Source of the DNA: Litorimonas sp947503715
GTDB taxonomy: Bacteria > Pseudomonadota > Alphaproteobacteria > Caulobacterales > Maricaulaceae
Reading direction: 5' to 3'
Length of the DNA: 64,000 nt
Assembly: GCF_050271975.1 (NCBI RefSeq)
Contig: NZ_CP189850.1
Span: 1,302,001 to 1,366,000 of the forward strand
Shown here: in pieces, positions 1 through 8,302 of the stretch
Numbering within the stretch: the stretch's first letter is position 1
Layout of the letters: each line of letters starts with the position of its first letter
Made by a program: the position numbers and the translations under genes
The notes under the pieces: model-generated
The model's database searches: none
Seen by the model: only the letters and a program-made list of their open reading frames with translations
Told to the model about the DNA's origin: nothing

Positions 1-1022
1 GAATTAGCGCCACAACTCTGCCGAATGATAAGATTTGTCTGTGTGAGCTTGGAGGCAGCAGCCTTGCCTTCCAATTTGTCTATCAATGAACTCACCAGAA
101 GCTCGCCGCCCTCAGCTATATTTTGACTGACCGTTGTCAGCGAGGGCTGTGACATTGAGGCTTGATTGATATCATCATATCCGACAACAGAAACATCATT
201 GGGCACGTCCAAACCATTCTGACGTAGAGCGTCCATCGCGGCAATGCTTAGCGCGTCCGATGCCCCAAATATGCCATCAAAAGAAAGCCCTGATTTTATC
301 AATGAGGTCAGTTTTGGAAACACCTCTTTGACCTGGAAACCAAAACCAATTTGCAGACTCAATCTTGGATCTACCTCTACACGTTCTTCAGCGTGTGCTT
401 TCTGATAACCCTCATAGCGTAGCGCAATCTCCGGCAAGCTTGTATCGCCTATAAAAAGGATGCGCCGACGGCCTAATCCTAATAGATGCTCAGTCGCCAT
501 TTCGGCACCGCCAATGTTATCACTCCCGATCAGCGTATAGGGCGCTTCTTTCTGCAAACCGCCCCAGACCACGATGCGATTTTCCATTTCGCTTATCGCT
601 TGTAAGCGGTCTTCACGGCCCGCTTGTCCGATAATAATGAGGCCGTCTGCACGGCCCGTCTGTAAAAGACGGCGCTCCGCAATGGCAGTTTCGTCCTCTG
701 GCGTTGAGAGCAGTAGGTCATAGCCCCGCCGGGATGCGGCCATAGAAACAGCACCCACCATTTCCAAGAAAAAGGGGTCGGAAATTGTTTCACCCGAACC
801 CGGCTTTATCGGAATAACTAGCGCTATGGTCTCGCTGGATTGCCGACGTAAATTTCGCGCTGCGACGTTTACGGAATAACCAATTTCTTGGGCGATTCGC
901 AGGATCTCAGCCTTCGTTTCTGGCTTGACGAGCGGGCTATCATTCAAAGCACGCGACACTGTTGAGACGTTGACTTTCGCCAGTCTCGCCAGTTCTGACA
1001 TCGTTTTACGAGAATTCGCCAT
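1..1022 (-). CDS. LacI-family transcriptional regulator (3' end cut by window edge)
   Basis: Reading from the ATG at 1022 towards position 1 gives about 340 residues, open to the edge. The first ~55 residues are a LacI helix-turn-helix (TMSELARLAKVNVSTVSRAL, then a hinge region). A periplasmic-binding-protein-like effector domain follows, including LIIIGQAG, ILFIGD, FDGIFGASDALSIAAM and VVGYDD. The family is usually 330-350 residues, so only a few C-terminal residues are missing. Two upstream ATGs are out of frame, which fixes the start. It lies downstream of the TonB receptor on the same strand but behind a terminator, so it is probably transcribed separately. By context it is the likely repressor of the receptor gene through the operator at 3516-3556. 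The sugar effector cannot be read from sequence. Confidence 0.93.
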   Translation of the reverse strand, partial: MANSRKTMSELARLAKVNVSTVSRALNDSPLVKPETKAEILRIAQEIGYSVNVAARNLRRQSSETIALVIPIKPGSGETISDPFFLEMVGAVSMAASRRGYDLLLSTPEDETAIAERRLLQTGRADGLIIIGQAGREDRLQAISEMENRIVVWGGLQKEAPYTLIGSDNIGGAEMATEHLLGLGRRRILFIGDTSLPEIALRYEGYQKAHAEERVEVDPRLSLQIGFGFQVKEVFPKLTSLIKSGLSFDGIFGASDALSIAAMDALRQNGLDVPNDVSVVGYDDINQASMSQPSLTTVSQNIAEGGELLVSSLIDKLEGKAAASKLTQTNLIIRQSCGAN

Positions 1023-1036
1023 TCACCATCCATTGG

Positions 1037-1058
1037 AAAAACCGAGCGGAATCGCTCG
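1037..1058 (-). terminator. short hairpin with T5, second terminator or lacI leader hairpin
   Basis: CGAGCG (1043-1048) and CGCTCG (1053-1058) form a perfect 6-bp stem with a 4-base loop. On the minus strand the stem is followed by G and five T (1041-1037). It lies only ~15 bases before the lacI start, so it is either a back-up terminator for the receptor gene or a structure in the lacI leader. Confidence 0.45.
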
Positions 1059-1077
1059 ATCAACTTACACTTGGCAC

Positions 1078-1109
1078 AAAAAAGCCTGCCACGCGAGGCG
1101 CGGCAGGCT
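1078..1109 (-). terminator. rho-independent terminator of the TonB receptor gene
   Basis: AGCCTGCC (1083-1090) pairs with GGCAGGCT (1102-1109), an 8-bp GC-rich stem. On the minus strand the stem runs into a T6 tract (1083-1078). It starts 27 bases after the receptor stop codon. Confidence 0.85.
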
Positions 1110-1135
1110 AAGTTTTGCATCCGAGGGGTCGGAAG

Positions 1136-3454
1136 CTAGAAATTATAGCGCAATGTTGCAGAAACAGTACGACCATTGATTGGACGGAAGCGAACAAAGT
1201 CACCAATTGCTGGCGCGCCTTCTTCACCTTCGGAGAAGCCAACCGCGTCAAACAGATTGTTGGCGTTGAGGCTGATTTCCATATTCTCGCGAATATCATA
1301 ATTGATGTAAGCGCCAACGGTTGTGTAGGCAGGCAAGTCAAACTGATTGCTGTCCTGAACAGGCGCTTTGCCTGTGCTAAAGACGTTAAATCCAAACCCA
1401 TAGGCGTCAGCCTCGTAATATGGATTGAGGTTCACAATATACGGAGCCTGACGACGCGCAGTATTACCGATGTTTGGATTATTATCCGGCCCGGCAATTT
1501 TGGAGTCCGTGAATGTGGCGTTACCACGCAATCCAAAACCGTTGTCGAAATTAAAGTTACCTTCGACTTCAATACCGTTCGTATCGAATGAGTTTTGAAT
1601 GACGTTCTGCGTTGACGCTTCTAATTGTCCGCCTTCATCGACCTGCGCATCAAAGTAGACAATGCTGAAATCACCCAGTCCGAGACGGAATTTTGCGCCA
1701 ATTTCGAAAGCATCGACAAAGTTCAAGAACTGATCATTAGAACCCGTCAAGACCCCAGACGTGCTGGATGCCATAAGTTGACCAGTTGAACGGTCAGGCG
1801 CGGTTACAGATGCGCCTTCCGAATAGTTCGCAAAGAGCGCGACGGTGTCATTTACTTGATAGTTTGCACCAACAGAGAATGCATCATAATCCGCGTCATA
1901 ATCGACAGATTGCAGTGCGCTGCGATCAATGATTTGAGCACCAACTTCGTTGGAGGCAATTGTGCCGTCGCCATTACCATCTTGCGGTCCAACGATTGAC
2001 GCTTCGGTGAACCGCCCGGTGATATTATTTTCGCTGCGACGATAGCTGGCCTCAACAGTGAGAGCATCAAACTCTACATTCGCGGAAATGTACGGAGCAA
2101 ATTGCTCGATTTCAAAATCATACTCACGTGTACAGCAATTGCCGAACGCAGGGTTGCCGAGACGGAACCCGTCAATATAGGACCCATCTGATGGGTTTGT
2201 GAAGCCGCCAGCCGGACCATTTGTCACAAGAACGCCGTTGACGAGTGTCGCGCGGGCCTGGTTGAAATTCCAGTTCTGCTCACTGTCTTGATTGGCATAT
2301 TCAATACCGGCTTTGACGCTGAAATTGTCGAAATTGCCGGTAACGTTCACATCACCAAACAAATTGTCCATGTTGGAGCTTGTATTGAACAAGGCAAAGT
2401 CGATGTTTTCGCCACCTTCCAAAGGCGCGTCCGTAATCGCGAATGGGAACGGCGAATAGAAATTCCCCGCGATGTCCGCGTAACGACCCTTGGCTGCAAT
2501 TGTGACAGTCTCGGTTACATCAAAATCACCTTCTATGCCTATTGAGGTCATATCAGCTTGGAAGCCTTCCTCATTGGATTCGAACTCGCCATTGGAGCGA
2601 GCCGTGAAGTCAGTCAGCCCAAGCGAGTTTGTCCCACTTCCAAGATCCAATCCGATTGTGCCGATATCGCCATTTGATTGGACCCGTGCAGGGAGTGGCA
2701 AATAAGTCGGAACCCGGTCATTCAAATGCTTCAAATGAACAGCAATGTTACCGCGGTCATAATCTTTTCCAACGGTAGCTTTGATTTGATAACCTTCTTC
2801 CTGTGTCGTCATGACATCACGAACGCCTTCGCCTGTGCGAGCAAATCCACCGATGTGATAATAGGCATCGTCACCAAAAACGCCGCCATATTCCGCGTCC
2901 AGACGATATGAGTCATAATCTAAGCCAATTGTACCGGCCACTGATCCGCCATTCTCTACAGGCTTCTTAGAGATCAAGTTTACGATACCACCAGCCGCAT
3001 TGGGCGCTTGAGTAGCGGCAGAGCCACCACGAATGGCTTGTACGGATCCAATCGTACTATCCACACGCACCCAGCTATCGGCGGTCGCGAAAGCAGTGTC
3101 ACCAATCAGGAGTGTTGGAAAACCGTTCTCTTGAATGGAGAAATAACGCGCACCGCCTGAAGCGATTGGCAAACCGCGAACCTTGATGTTTGCGTTTGCG
3201 TCACCGCCCGTATCTTCTGCCTTAACGCCCGGCAAGCTGCGGAACAGCTCGTTGACGGAACGAGGTGCAAGATTTTCGATATAGTCATCAGGCAAGGCTG
3301 TAACAGATGCCGATGAATCAAACGCTGTCGTTGCTTTGGCGACACCTGTGACAATGATCACATCTTCCACCTCTGCGTCTTGCGCAAATGCTGCTGTAGA
3401 CATCAATCCTGTTAAGGCAGTGCAGGTCAATAGTTTGCTGAAATTGTGGTTCAT
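1136..3454 (-). CDS. TonB-dependent outer-membrane receptor
   Basis: The protein has 772 residues. A Sec signal peptide ends about residue 24 (AAFA then QDAE). A TonB-box-like stretch EDVIIVTG follows at ~30-37. The plug domain covers ~45-165 (SVNELFRSLPGVKAED, NIKVRGLPIASGG, VQAIRGGSAATQAP). A long beta-barrel ends in the outer-membrane consensus SATLRYNF with terminal Phe. The start is supported by GGGAGAG five bases upstream of the ATG. TonB receptors bind a scarce ligand outside and import it with energy from TonB-ExbBD. Pairing with a LacI regulator and a large operator points to a carbohydrate ligand; the glycogen cluster 20 kb away makes an oligosaccharide plausible, but that is inference. 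Confidence 0.93.
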   Translation of the reverse strand: MNHNFSKLLTCTALTGLMSTAAFAQDAEVEDVIIVTGVAKATTAFDSSASVTALPDDYIENLAPRSVNELFRSLPGVKAEDTGGDANANIKVRGLPIASGGARYFSIQENGFPTLLIGDTAFATADSWVRVDSTIGSVQAIRGGSAATQAPNAAGGIVNLISKKPVENGGSVAGTIGLDYDSYRLDAEYGGVFGDDAYYHIGGFARTGEGVRDVMTTQEEGYQIKATVGKDYDRGNIAVHLKHLNDRVPTYLPLPARVQSNGDIGTIGLDLGSGTNSLGLTDFTARSNGEFESNEEGFQADMTSIGIEGDFDVTETVTIAAKGRYADIAGNFYSPFPFAITDAPLEGGENIDFALFNTSSNMDNLFGDVNVTGNFDNFSVKAGIEYANQDSEQNWNFNQARATLVNGVLVTNGPAGGFTNPSDGSYIDGFRLGNPAFGNCCTREYDFEIEQFAPYISANVEFDALTVEASYRRSENNITGRFTEASIVGPQDGNGDGTIASNEVGAQIIDRSALQSVDYDADYDAFSVGANYQVNDTVALFANYSEGASVTAPDRSTGQLMASSTSGVLTGSNDQFLNFVDAFEIGAKFRLGLGDFSIVYFDAQVDEGGQLEASTQNVIQNSFDTNGIEVEGNFNFDNGFGLRGNATFTDSKIAGPDNNPNIGNTARRQAPYIVNLNPYYEADAYGFGFNVFSTGKAPVQDSNQFDLPAYTTVGAYINYDIRENMEISLNANNLFDAVGFSEGEEGAPAIGDFVRFRPINGRTVSATLRYNF

Positions 3455-3515
3455 TGTACTCTCCCGTTTATGTTTTAAATGAGATCAAACGTCTCTTGAG
3501 CGTGCCATGGTTCAA

Positions 3516-3556
3516 AATACAAACGATTGCAACACATTATTGCAATCGTTTGTATT
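3516..3556. promoter_or_regulatory. double LacI-type operator upstream of the TonB receptor
   Basis: AATACAAACGATTGCAA (3516-3532) is repeated perfectly inverted as TTGCAATCGTTTGTATT (3540-3556) with a 7-base spacer. Each arm is itself close to the LacI-family operator pattern (TTGCAA..CG..TTGNA, central CG), so the site can be read as two operators in mirror arrangement with centres about 24 bp apart. It ends 62 bp upstream of the receptor start, where a repressor would block the promoter. The likely ligand is the LacI protein at 1-1022. Confidence 0.8.
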
Positions 3557-3790
3557 TCTGTAAGATTTATTCATAAACTGTGATATAATAGCCACATGCT
3601 CATTAAATCAGGGGGTAAAATCTTGATAAATCAAGTATTGGTGACCCTGAAATCTTACTAAAAGAGTGTGTCAGCCAAGCGTAGGCTAGAATTGATTCAA
3701 TTTAGCTACTCTAAATGATGTGCAGATTCCGTAGTAATTATATCATTGAGAATCATAGCATCTTACTTCGCTGTTGCTTTGGGCAGGGCT

Positions 3791-3840
3791 CGCGTGAACC
3801 AAACCCGCTTCGCGGTCTTGGCCAGGCTGCTTTCGTCCCT
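3791..3840. repeat. 50-bp dispersed repeat, copy 1
   Basis: This stretch aligns without gaps to 18735-18784 at roughly 80 percent identity, sharing the block CTTCGCGGTCTTGGCC. Both copies are intergenic and in the same orientation, one on each side of the sigma/RTX/secretion block. No coding potential is conserved between them. Confidence 0.6.
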
Positions 3841-4201
3841 GTGGCACATTTAAAGCCATCCATTTTATCGATAACAGTGAAGCGGCGGTCTAAAGTCGTA
3901 TTATTGGCATTCTATAGGCTTCATTGTGAAATAATTTCTTTTTTATTTCAGAGGAATGGAGCCGGAAGACAAAATCACTGTTCATATCTGATCTTAAATT
4001 TGAACAATGGGCCTTTCGCATGACACCGATTTCGATAATACGAGTTCGCGAACAATCAACAAATTGATTTGAACACGCGCAAGCTATAAGCGAATTAGGA
4101 CATCACATTTTCTTGAAAAACCGTGTGATTAAAAACCTTTAAAAAAAATATACGCGGCAAAAAGGTTCGTAGTTTTGCGAGGTGTCGTGTCGTTGATTTC
4201 G

Positions 4202-4777
4202 ATGAAAGTTCTAGCTGATGAGAAGTTTCAAGTCGTGAAATATTCTGATGACTTAGTCCTAATGAAAAAAATTGCGGCCCGTGATGAAAGCGCTATGAGC
4301 GAAATATACTCGCGTCATGCGGGCCCTTTAACTGGATTCGCGAAACGTTGTCTTGCGCATGAAGCTGACGCGGACGATATTGTGCACGAAACCATGATGG
4401 AGGTTTGGCGTCGTCCGGAACGCTTTGAGGGCCGTTCATCGCTTAAATCTTGGATGTTTGCGATCGCACGGTTCAAATCTTATGACCGAAATCGGAAGTC
4501 CGGTCGGACTGTGCTGAGCGATATGGAAGATTCGCGGGTTTGCGAAGATGCGCTCCCGTCAGATGCCCTTGCCGCGTCTCAAGATGCAAGTCGTGTCCGC
4601 GCAGCAATGAATACATTGTCAGAGCCACACCGGCGGGCGCTGCATCTCTCCTTCTTTGAGGATATGACATATAAAGAGATTGCAGAAGTGGAGGGATGCC
4701 CTGTGGGAACCATCAAGACTCGCATATTGCACGCAAAGCGAAAAATGATAACGGTACTGGGACAGATGGAAGCCTAA
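4202..4777 (+). CDS. ECF RNA polymerase sigma factor
   Basis: The protein has 191 residues from the ATG at 4202; TTG at 4175 or GTG at 4187 are possible longer starts because no ideal ribosome site is visible. Sigma region 2 lies at ~20-90 (SEIYSRHAG, ADADDIVHETMMEVWRRPE, SLKSWMFAIARFKSYDRNR). Region 4 lies at ~125-185 (LSEPHRRALHLSFFEDMTYK, then a helix-turn-helix ending VGTIKTRI). Regions 1 and 3 are absent, as usual for ECF factors. The next gene encodes a membrane anti-sigma factor. Four nearby transcription units carry a shared ECF-like promoter (4790, 6838, 8188, 13840), the probable regulon. None is seen before the sigma gene itself. Confidence 0.95.
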   Translation: MKVLADEKFQVVKYSDDLVLMKKIAARDESAMSEIYSRHAGPLTGFAKRCLAHEADADDIVHETMMEVWRRPERFEGRSSLKSWMFAIARFKSYDRNRKSGRTVLSDMEDSRVCEDALPSDALAASQDASRVRAAMNTLSEPHRRALHLSFFEDMTYKEIAEVEGCPVGTIKTRILHAKRKMITVLGQMEA

Positions 4778-4789
4778 ATGAGGAAGGAT

Positions 4790-4816
4790 TGAACCCTTTC
4801 TGTGTTTTGTGCGACT
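4790..4816 (+). promoter_or_regulatory. predicted ECF promoter of the anti-sigma/barrel operon
   Basis: TGAACCCT (4790-4797), 14 bases, then CGACT (4812-4816): GAAC-N17-CGAC. The same spacing occurs at three further genes in this block. It starts 12 bases after the sigma stop codon and 63 bp separate the -10 element from the ATG at 4879. Confidence 0.65.
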
Positions 4817-4878
4817 AAGTCCTGAAAGACTGAAATTATTTGGGGTCTGATGTGGATCCCTGAGGTGAAATCGAAACA

Positions 4879-5556
4879 ATGGAAATTGAAAACCAAAGAG
4901 ATTACTTCTCCCTCCTGATACCTGGCTATTTGCGTGGCGATCTTGATTTGGAAGAGGTCAAAAAACTTGAGTCGGCTGCGGAGCAGGACGCAGAGATTGC
5001 TGCGGATATTAAACTGCAGAGAAATTTGCGTGCAGCCATGTCAGACGAGAAACCTGCGGAAGACGGTTGGGATCGATTGCAGGCGGCCATGCGTACAGAT
5101 GCGACTGAGGCGAAGGCGAACGCCCCAGCACTTTCTCTCGTGCCCTCACAAAATGAAATTCCAACACCTGCGCCAATCAAAGCGGCAAATTCCAACGAAC
5201 CTTCCGGTGTTAATCCGTTTTGGCGTATCGCGGCTGTCGCGCTTGCTGTAGTAGGTCTTGGTCACATCACATTGTCGGGGATGCAAGCTGAACCCGGCAG
5301 CGATGTTTATCTGACGGTTTCTGAAGCGGGATATGTACCAAATGCGACTCTAAAGGTCGGCTTTTCGGAGTCCGCCTTGCTGAGCGATATGACTGATATT
5401 TTGACGGAAACGGGTGGACAAATTATCAACGGGCCCTCGACGCTCGGGCTTTATTCCGTGACGTATGAAACGCCAGATTCTTGTATAACTGCTCAACTCA
5501 AGCTATCGCGCGGGACTACAAATCCGACTGTAGAAACCATATCAGAATGCGAATAG
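4879..5556 (+). CDS. membrane-anchored anti-sigma factor
   Basis: The protein has 225 residues. The N-terminal ~75 residues are a charged helical cytoplasmic region (YFSLLIPGYLRGDLDLEEVK, AAEQDAEIAADIKLQRNLR) typical of anti-sigma domains. A Pro/Ala-rich linker is followed by one transmembrane helix at ~115-134 (WRIAAVALAVVGLGHITLSG). The ~90-residue exported domain ends with two Cys (TPDSCITAQ, ISECE) that could form a disulfide. No zinc-binding HxxxCxxC motif is seen. Position directly behind the ECF gene gives the function: it holds the sigma factor at the membrane until a periplasmic signal releases it. Confidence 0.85.
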   Translation: MEIENQRDYFSLLIPGYLRGDLDLEEVKKLESAAEQDAEIAADIKLQRNLRAAMSDEKPAEDGWDRLQAAMRTDATEAKANAPALSLVPSQNEIPTPAPIKAANSNEPSGVNPFWRIAAVALAVVGLGHITLSGMQAEPGSDVYLTVSEAGYVPNATLKVGFSESALLSDMTDILTETGGQIINGPSTLGLYSVTYETPDSCITAQLKLSRGTTNPTVETISECE

Positions 5557-5570
5557 ACTCATAAGTCGGG

Positions 5571-6836
5571 ATGTTGGCGCGACCAAAATCAGCGGTGTCG
5601 AGATTTAGAGATCTGGCGGGTGGGTTATTCTACTTTTGCCTAGCTGGATTTCCGAATATTGCTCAAGCGCAACATTCTGAAGAGCAAGTGCCGGAGGCGT
5701 GGCAGCTGTCTCCGCGATTTTCCTTAGATGTTCGAACACGGTATCAAAACACGACACAATCTGGGCGGCCCGATGGAGAGGCGTTAACCTCGCGGTTCCA
5801 GCTGGCAGGCGAAATTGATCTCCCGCAAGACACTATTTTCTTGGCCGAAGTCGAAGGTAATATTGCGTTGGTCGACAATTTTAATGATGGAACGCGGAAT
5901 AAGACGGGGCTCCCGTTTATCCCTGACCCCGACGGGTTTGAGCTGAACCGATTGGCCATTATTAGCGAAGCTATTGACGGTGTTCGCGTCACGGCGGGCC
6001 GGCAAAGAATTGCCTTGGATGATTGGCGTTTTATCGGCGCGTTTCCATTCCGTCAAAATGATCAAACCTTTGACGCCATTCGGTTTGAGACGTCATCATT
6101 GGGGCCCGGTACATTGGATGTGGGATATATTGGCCGCGTTCTAAGGCCCTTGGGTGACGATAATCCGGGTGGGCGGTTTACGGGTGACTCCATCTTCGCG
6201 AACTATAATTTCGCAACGCCTTTGGGGCGTTTAACCGCATATCACTATAGATTGGATATAGAGACGGGCCCGCAGGGACCAAATAGGCATATTTTTTCTA
6301 ATCGCGTGACGGGAGGTCGTTTATTTGGGCGTCGGCATTGGCAGGATTTTGGATTGGTTTGGGATTTTGCCTATGCACGCCAAGTCGACCACGAGGATAA
6401 TCCCAGTGATTTTGAAACGGATTATTGGCTTGCAGAACTCACCTTGGAACCAGGGTCGTCCGGAGTTACACTTCGTGCTGAGACATTGGGAAGCGGCGAT
6501 AATCAAGGTTTCCAAACACCCTTAGGCTCACTCCATCGGTTTCAAGGACTTTCCGACCAATTTCTCCGTACGCCTGATACGGGCGTCAGGGATGTATCAC
6601 TTCTGGTGCGCCATGATTTCTCGCATGTTGGTATTTTTGACTCCGTAAGAGTTTTCGCCCGTCATCATTGGTTTCGTGCTGATGCAAACACGGCAAAATT
6701 CGGCACGGAATGGAATGCGTCCATTTCAGGTCAATATAAAGATGTCGTCTTGTCTCTGGAATATGCTGATTATGCGGCGGATACATTTTCTGTAGATACG
6801 CGGTCTGTTTTTTTGACAACACAACTGAGATTCTGA
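5571..6836 (+). CDS. outer-membrane beta-barrel, alginate-export (AlgE)-like porin family
   Basis: The protein has 421 residues. A long hydrophobic N-terminal segment ends AQAQ at ~35, consistent with a signal peptide. The rest is alternating beta-strand sequence (FSLDVRTRYQNT, VRVTAGRQRIALDDWRFIG, RLTAYHYRLDIETG) ending FLTTQLRF with terminal Phe, the outer-membrane assembly signal. The GRQRI/DDWRF pattern and length resemble the alginate-export domain family, here without alginate genes, so the transported molecule is unknown. It starts 14 bases after the anti-sigma gene and is probably co-transcribed with it. Confidence 0.75.
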   Translation: MLARPKSAVSRFRDLAGGLFYFCLAGFPNIAQAQHSEEQVPEAWQLSPRFSLDVRTRYQNTTQSGRPDGEALTSRFQLAGEIDLPQDTIFLAEVEGNIALVDNFNDGTRNKTGLPFIPDPDGFELNRLAIISEAIDGVRVTAGRQRIALDDWRFIGAFPFRQNDQTFDAIRFETSSLGPGTLDVGYIGRVLRPLGDDNPGGRFTGDSIFANYNFATPLGRLTAYHYRLDIETGPQGPNRHIFSNRVTGGRLFGRRHWQDFGLVWDFAYARQVDHEDNPSDFETDYWLAELTLEPGSSGVTLRAETLGSGDNQGFQTPLGSLHRFQGLSDQFLRTPDTGVRDVSLLVRHDFSHVGIFDSVRVFARHHWFRADANTAKFGTEWNASISGQYKDVVLSLEYADYAADTFSVDTRSVFLTTQLRF

Positions 6837-6837
6837 C

Positions 6838-6864
6838 TGAACCTTTGCCGTTTGCCCAACGACA
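6838..6864 (+). promoter_or_regulatory. predicted ECF promoter of the S8 protease gene
   Basis: TGAACCTT (6838-6845), 14 bases, CGACA (6860-6864). The -35 element begins two bases after the stop codon of the barrel gene and the -10 element lies 32 bp before the ATG at 6897. Confidence 0.75.
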
Positions 6865-6896
6865 AAAGGTTGTAATACCAAAGATAAAGGCTGATC

Positions 6897-8108
6897 ATGA
6901 CTCACACTTGCCAGAGAAAATTAAAAGCCGGATTTCAATTGATCACGCTGACGGGTCTGGCATTTATCCTGCCTGCCTGTGCATCGACGCAACAAGTTTC
7001 GGTTCCGGTGGAGACCGTTGCCGAAGATGAGGCGCTTATAAATCGCTCAGAAGTCGTGGCGGTTGTGGCGAGCGTTGATGTGGCAACCAACCTTGAACAA
7101 TCTGCTTTGCGCTGGGGTTATGAACTCAAACGTAAGGAGGCCCTGAAGGGTCTTGGGCTTTGGGTTATGACCTTTGACTGTCCACCGGGCATTGATCCCC
7201 GGGAAGCGAGTCTTGAGCTGGAAAGACTTCAGCCGCGCGCAACGGTCGAGGCAAACCACAAATTTCTGCTGCAAAGTGGGCCACTGGAAACCGGTCCAGC
7301 CTTCGCGAGCAAGCCGAGGCTCTACGCAAATCAGTTGATTGATTGGCCGGAGGACGGGTGTGATGTCACCATGCGTATCGGTATGATTGACGGCGAAGTT
7401 GATCCAATGGCTTTGAGCCGTCAGGATGCGAACATTAACCGTCGAGGTTTTGTTAATGACAAAGCCAGTCAAGCGGCCCGTAATCACGGGACAGCTGTTG
7501 CAGAGCTCTTAGTTGGTGAAGGGCGCTTACAAAATGCGGAATTATTTGCTGCATCCGTCGTGGCAGAAGACTTGAATGGTGTAACATATTCAGGTGTTGA
7601 GCCGATGCTGCGAGCATTGGATTGGTTGGTTCGCGAAGACGTGTCGTTAATCAATGTGAGTCTTGCGGGACCATATAATGAGGCTCTTGCAAAAGGTTTT
7701 GATTTGGCTGCTGATAAAGGCGTTGTGGTCGTCGCCGCTGTCGGAAATGATGGACCGGATGCGCAACCTCGCTATCCGGCAGCTTTAAAATCTGTCCTCG
7801 CCGCTACGGCAGTCGATAGTGCGCGTCAAATTTATCCAAAGGCCGTGCGTGGACAACATGTTGATTTTGCGGCTCCTGGCGTAGACGTCTATATCCCGAC
7901 AAGAACGGGTGGACGGTATATTTCGGGGACATCTGTCGCTGCGCCTTTCGTAACGGCGCGCTTGGCGGTTAGAAAGAGGGGCGAGGAGATTTCGATCCAT
8001 GATATACGCTCTCATCTCGCCGAGATGACTGAAGATTTGGGAGAGGGCGGTCGTGATCCTGTTTTTGGGGATGGTTTAATCACTTCTTATGGGCAATGCG
8101 ACACCTGA
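6897..8108 (+). CDS. subtilisin-like (S8) serine protease lipoprotein
   Basis: The protein has 403 residues. The signal peptide carries a lipobox LPAC (Cys28), so it should be a lipoprotein. The S8 catalytic residues are all visible: Asp165 in IGMIDGEVD, His197 in NHGTAVAEL, oxyanion Asn284 in AAVGNDGP and Ser346 in ISGTSVAAP. Residues ~50-150 may act as a propeptide-like domain. AAAGG-type ribosome site (AAAGG, six bases before the ATG). It has its own ECF-type promoter and terminator, between the anti-sigma operon and the RTX gene. It may process the RTX protein or the anti-sigma factor; both are inference from shared control. Confidence 0.9.
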   Translation: MTHTCQRKLKAGFQLITLTGLAFILPACASTQQVSVPVETVAEDEALINRSEVVAVVASVDVATNLEQSALRWGYELKRKEALKGLGLWVMTFDCPPGIDPREASLELERLQPRATVEANHKFLLQSGPLETGPAFASKPRLYANQLIDWPEDGCDVTMRIGMIDGEVDPMALSRQDANINRRGFVNDKASQAARNHGTAVAELLVGEGRLQNAELFAASVVAEDLNGVTYSGVEPMLRALDWLVREDVSLINVSLAGPYNEALAKGFDLAADKGVVVVAAVGNDGPDAQPRYPAALKSVLAATAVDSARQIYPKAVRGQHVDFAAPGVDVYIPTRTGGRYISGTSVAAPFVTARLAVRKRGEEISIHDIRSHLAEMTEDLGEGGRDPVFGDGLITSYGQCDT

Positions 8109-8135
8109 TATCTCTGTTTAGAATTATCTAAAATT

Positions 8136-8160
8136 ACCCGGCCATCGTGCCGGGTTTTTT
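8136..8160 (+). terminator. rho-independent terminator after the S8 protease
   Basis: ACCCGGC (8136-8142) pairs with GCCGGGT (8149-8155) around a 6-base loop, followed by T6 (8155-8160). Confidence 0.92.
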
Positions 8161-8187
8161 ATTTTATGATTTAATTTTCATACTTTT

Positions 8188-8214
8188 TGAACCTTATTTC
8201 TGGCTGGCGCGACA
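8188..8214 (+). promoter_or_regulatory. predicted ECF promoter of the RTX gene
   Basis: TGAACCTT (8188-8195), 14 bases, CGACA (8210-8214). The spacer shares GGCTGG with the promoter at 13840, in the same position. The leader to the ATG at 8303 is long, about 80 bases. Confidence 0.78.
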
Positions 8215-8302
8215 TAGAGGCGTAGTGGTCGGCTCGCTTCCCTCCCAACTCCCCCAATGAGTTGACCACTACAAAATATTGTACCCTTTTGGAGAGACTC
8301 CC

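Larger units (their letters stand above)
3455..4201. other. intergenic region between TonB receptor and ECF sigma gene
   Basis: This region of about 750 bases holds the inverted-repeat operator (3516-3556) and one copy of a 50-base dispersed repeat (3791-3840). The rest is AT-rich. An open frame of about 100 codons at 3715-4023 has no domain and no ribosome site and covers the repeat, so I do not call it a gene. I see no match to the GAAC-N17-CGAC promoter ahead of the sigma gene. Confidence 0.6.

Noticed and set aside
3715..4023. Open frame of 102 codons before the sigma gene
   Set aside because: No ribosome site or domain, and it spans the 50-bp dispersed repeat.
4001..4027. ECF promoter upstream of the sigma gene itself (TGAACAAT, 14 bases, ACACC)
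   Set aside because: The -10 part does not match CGAC and the site is 170 bases from the gene; too weak to call autoregulation.
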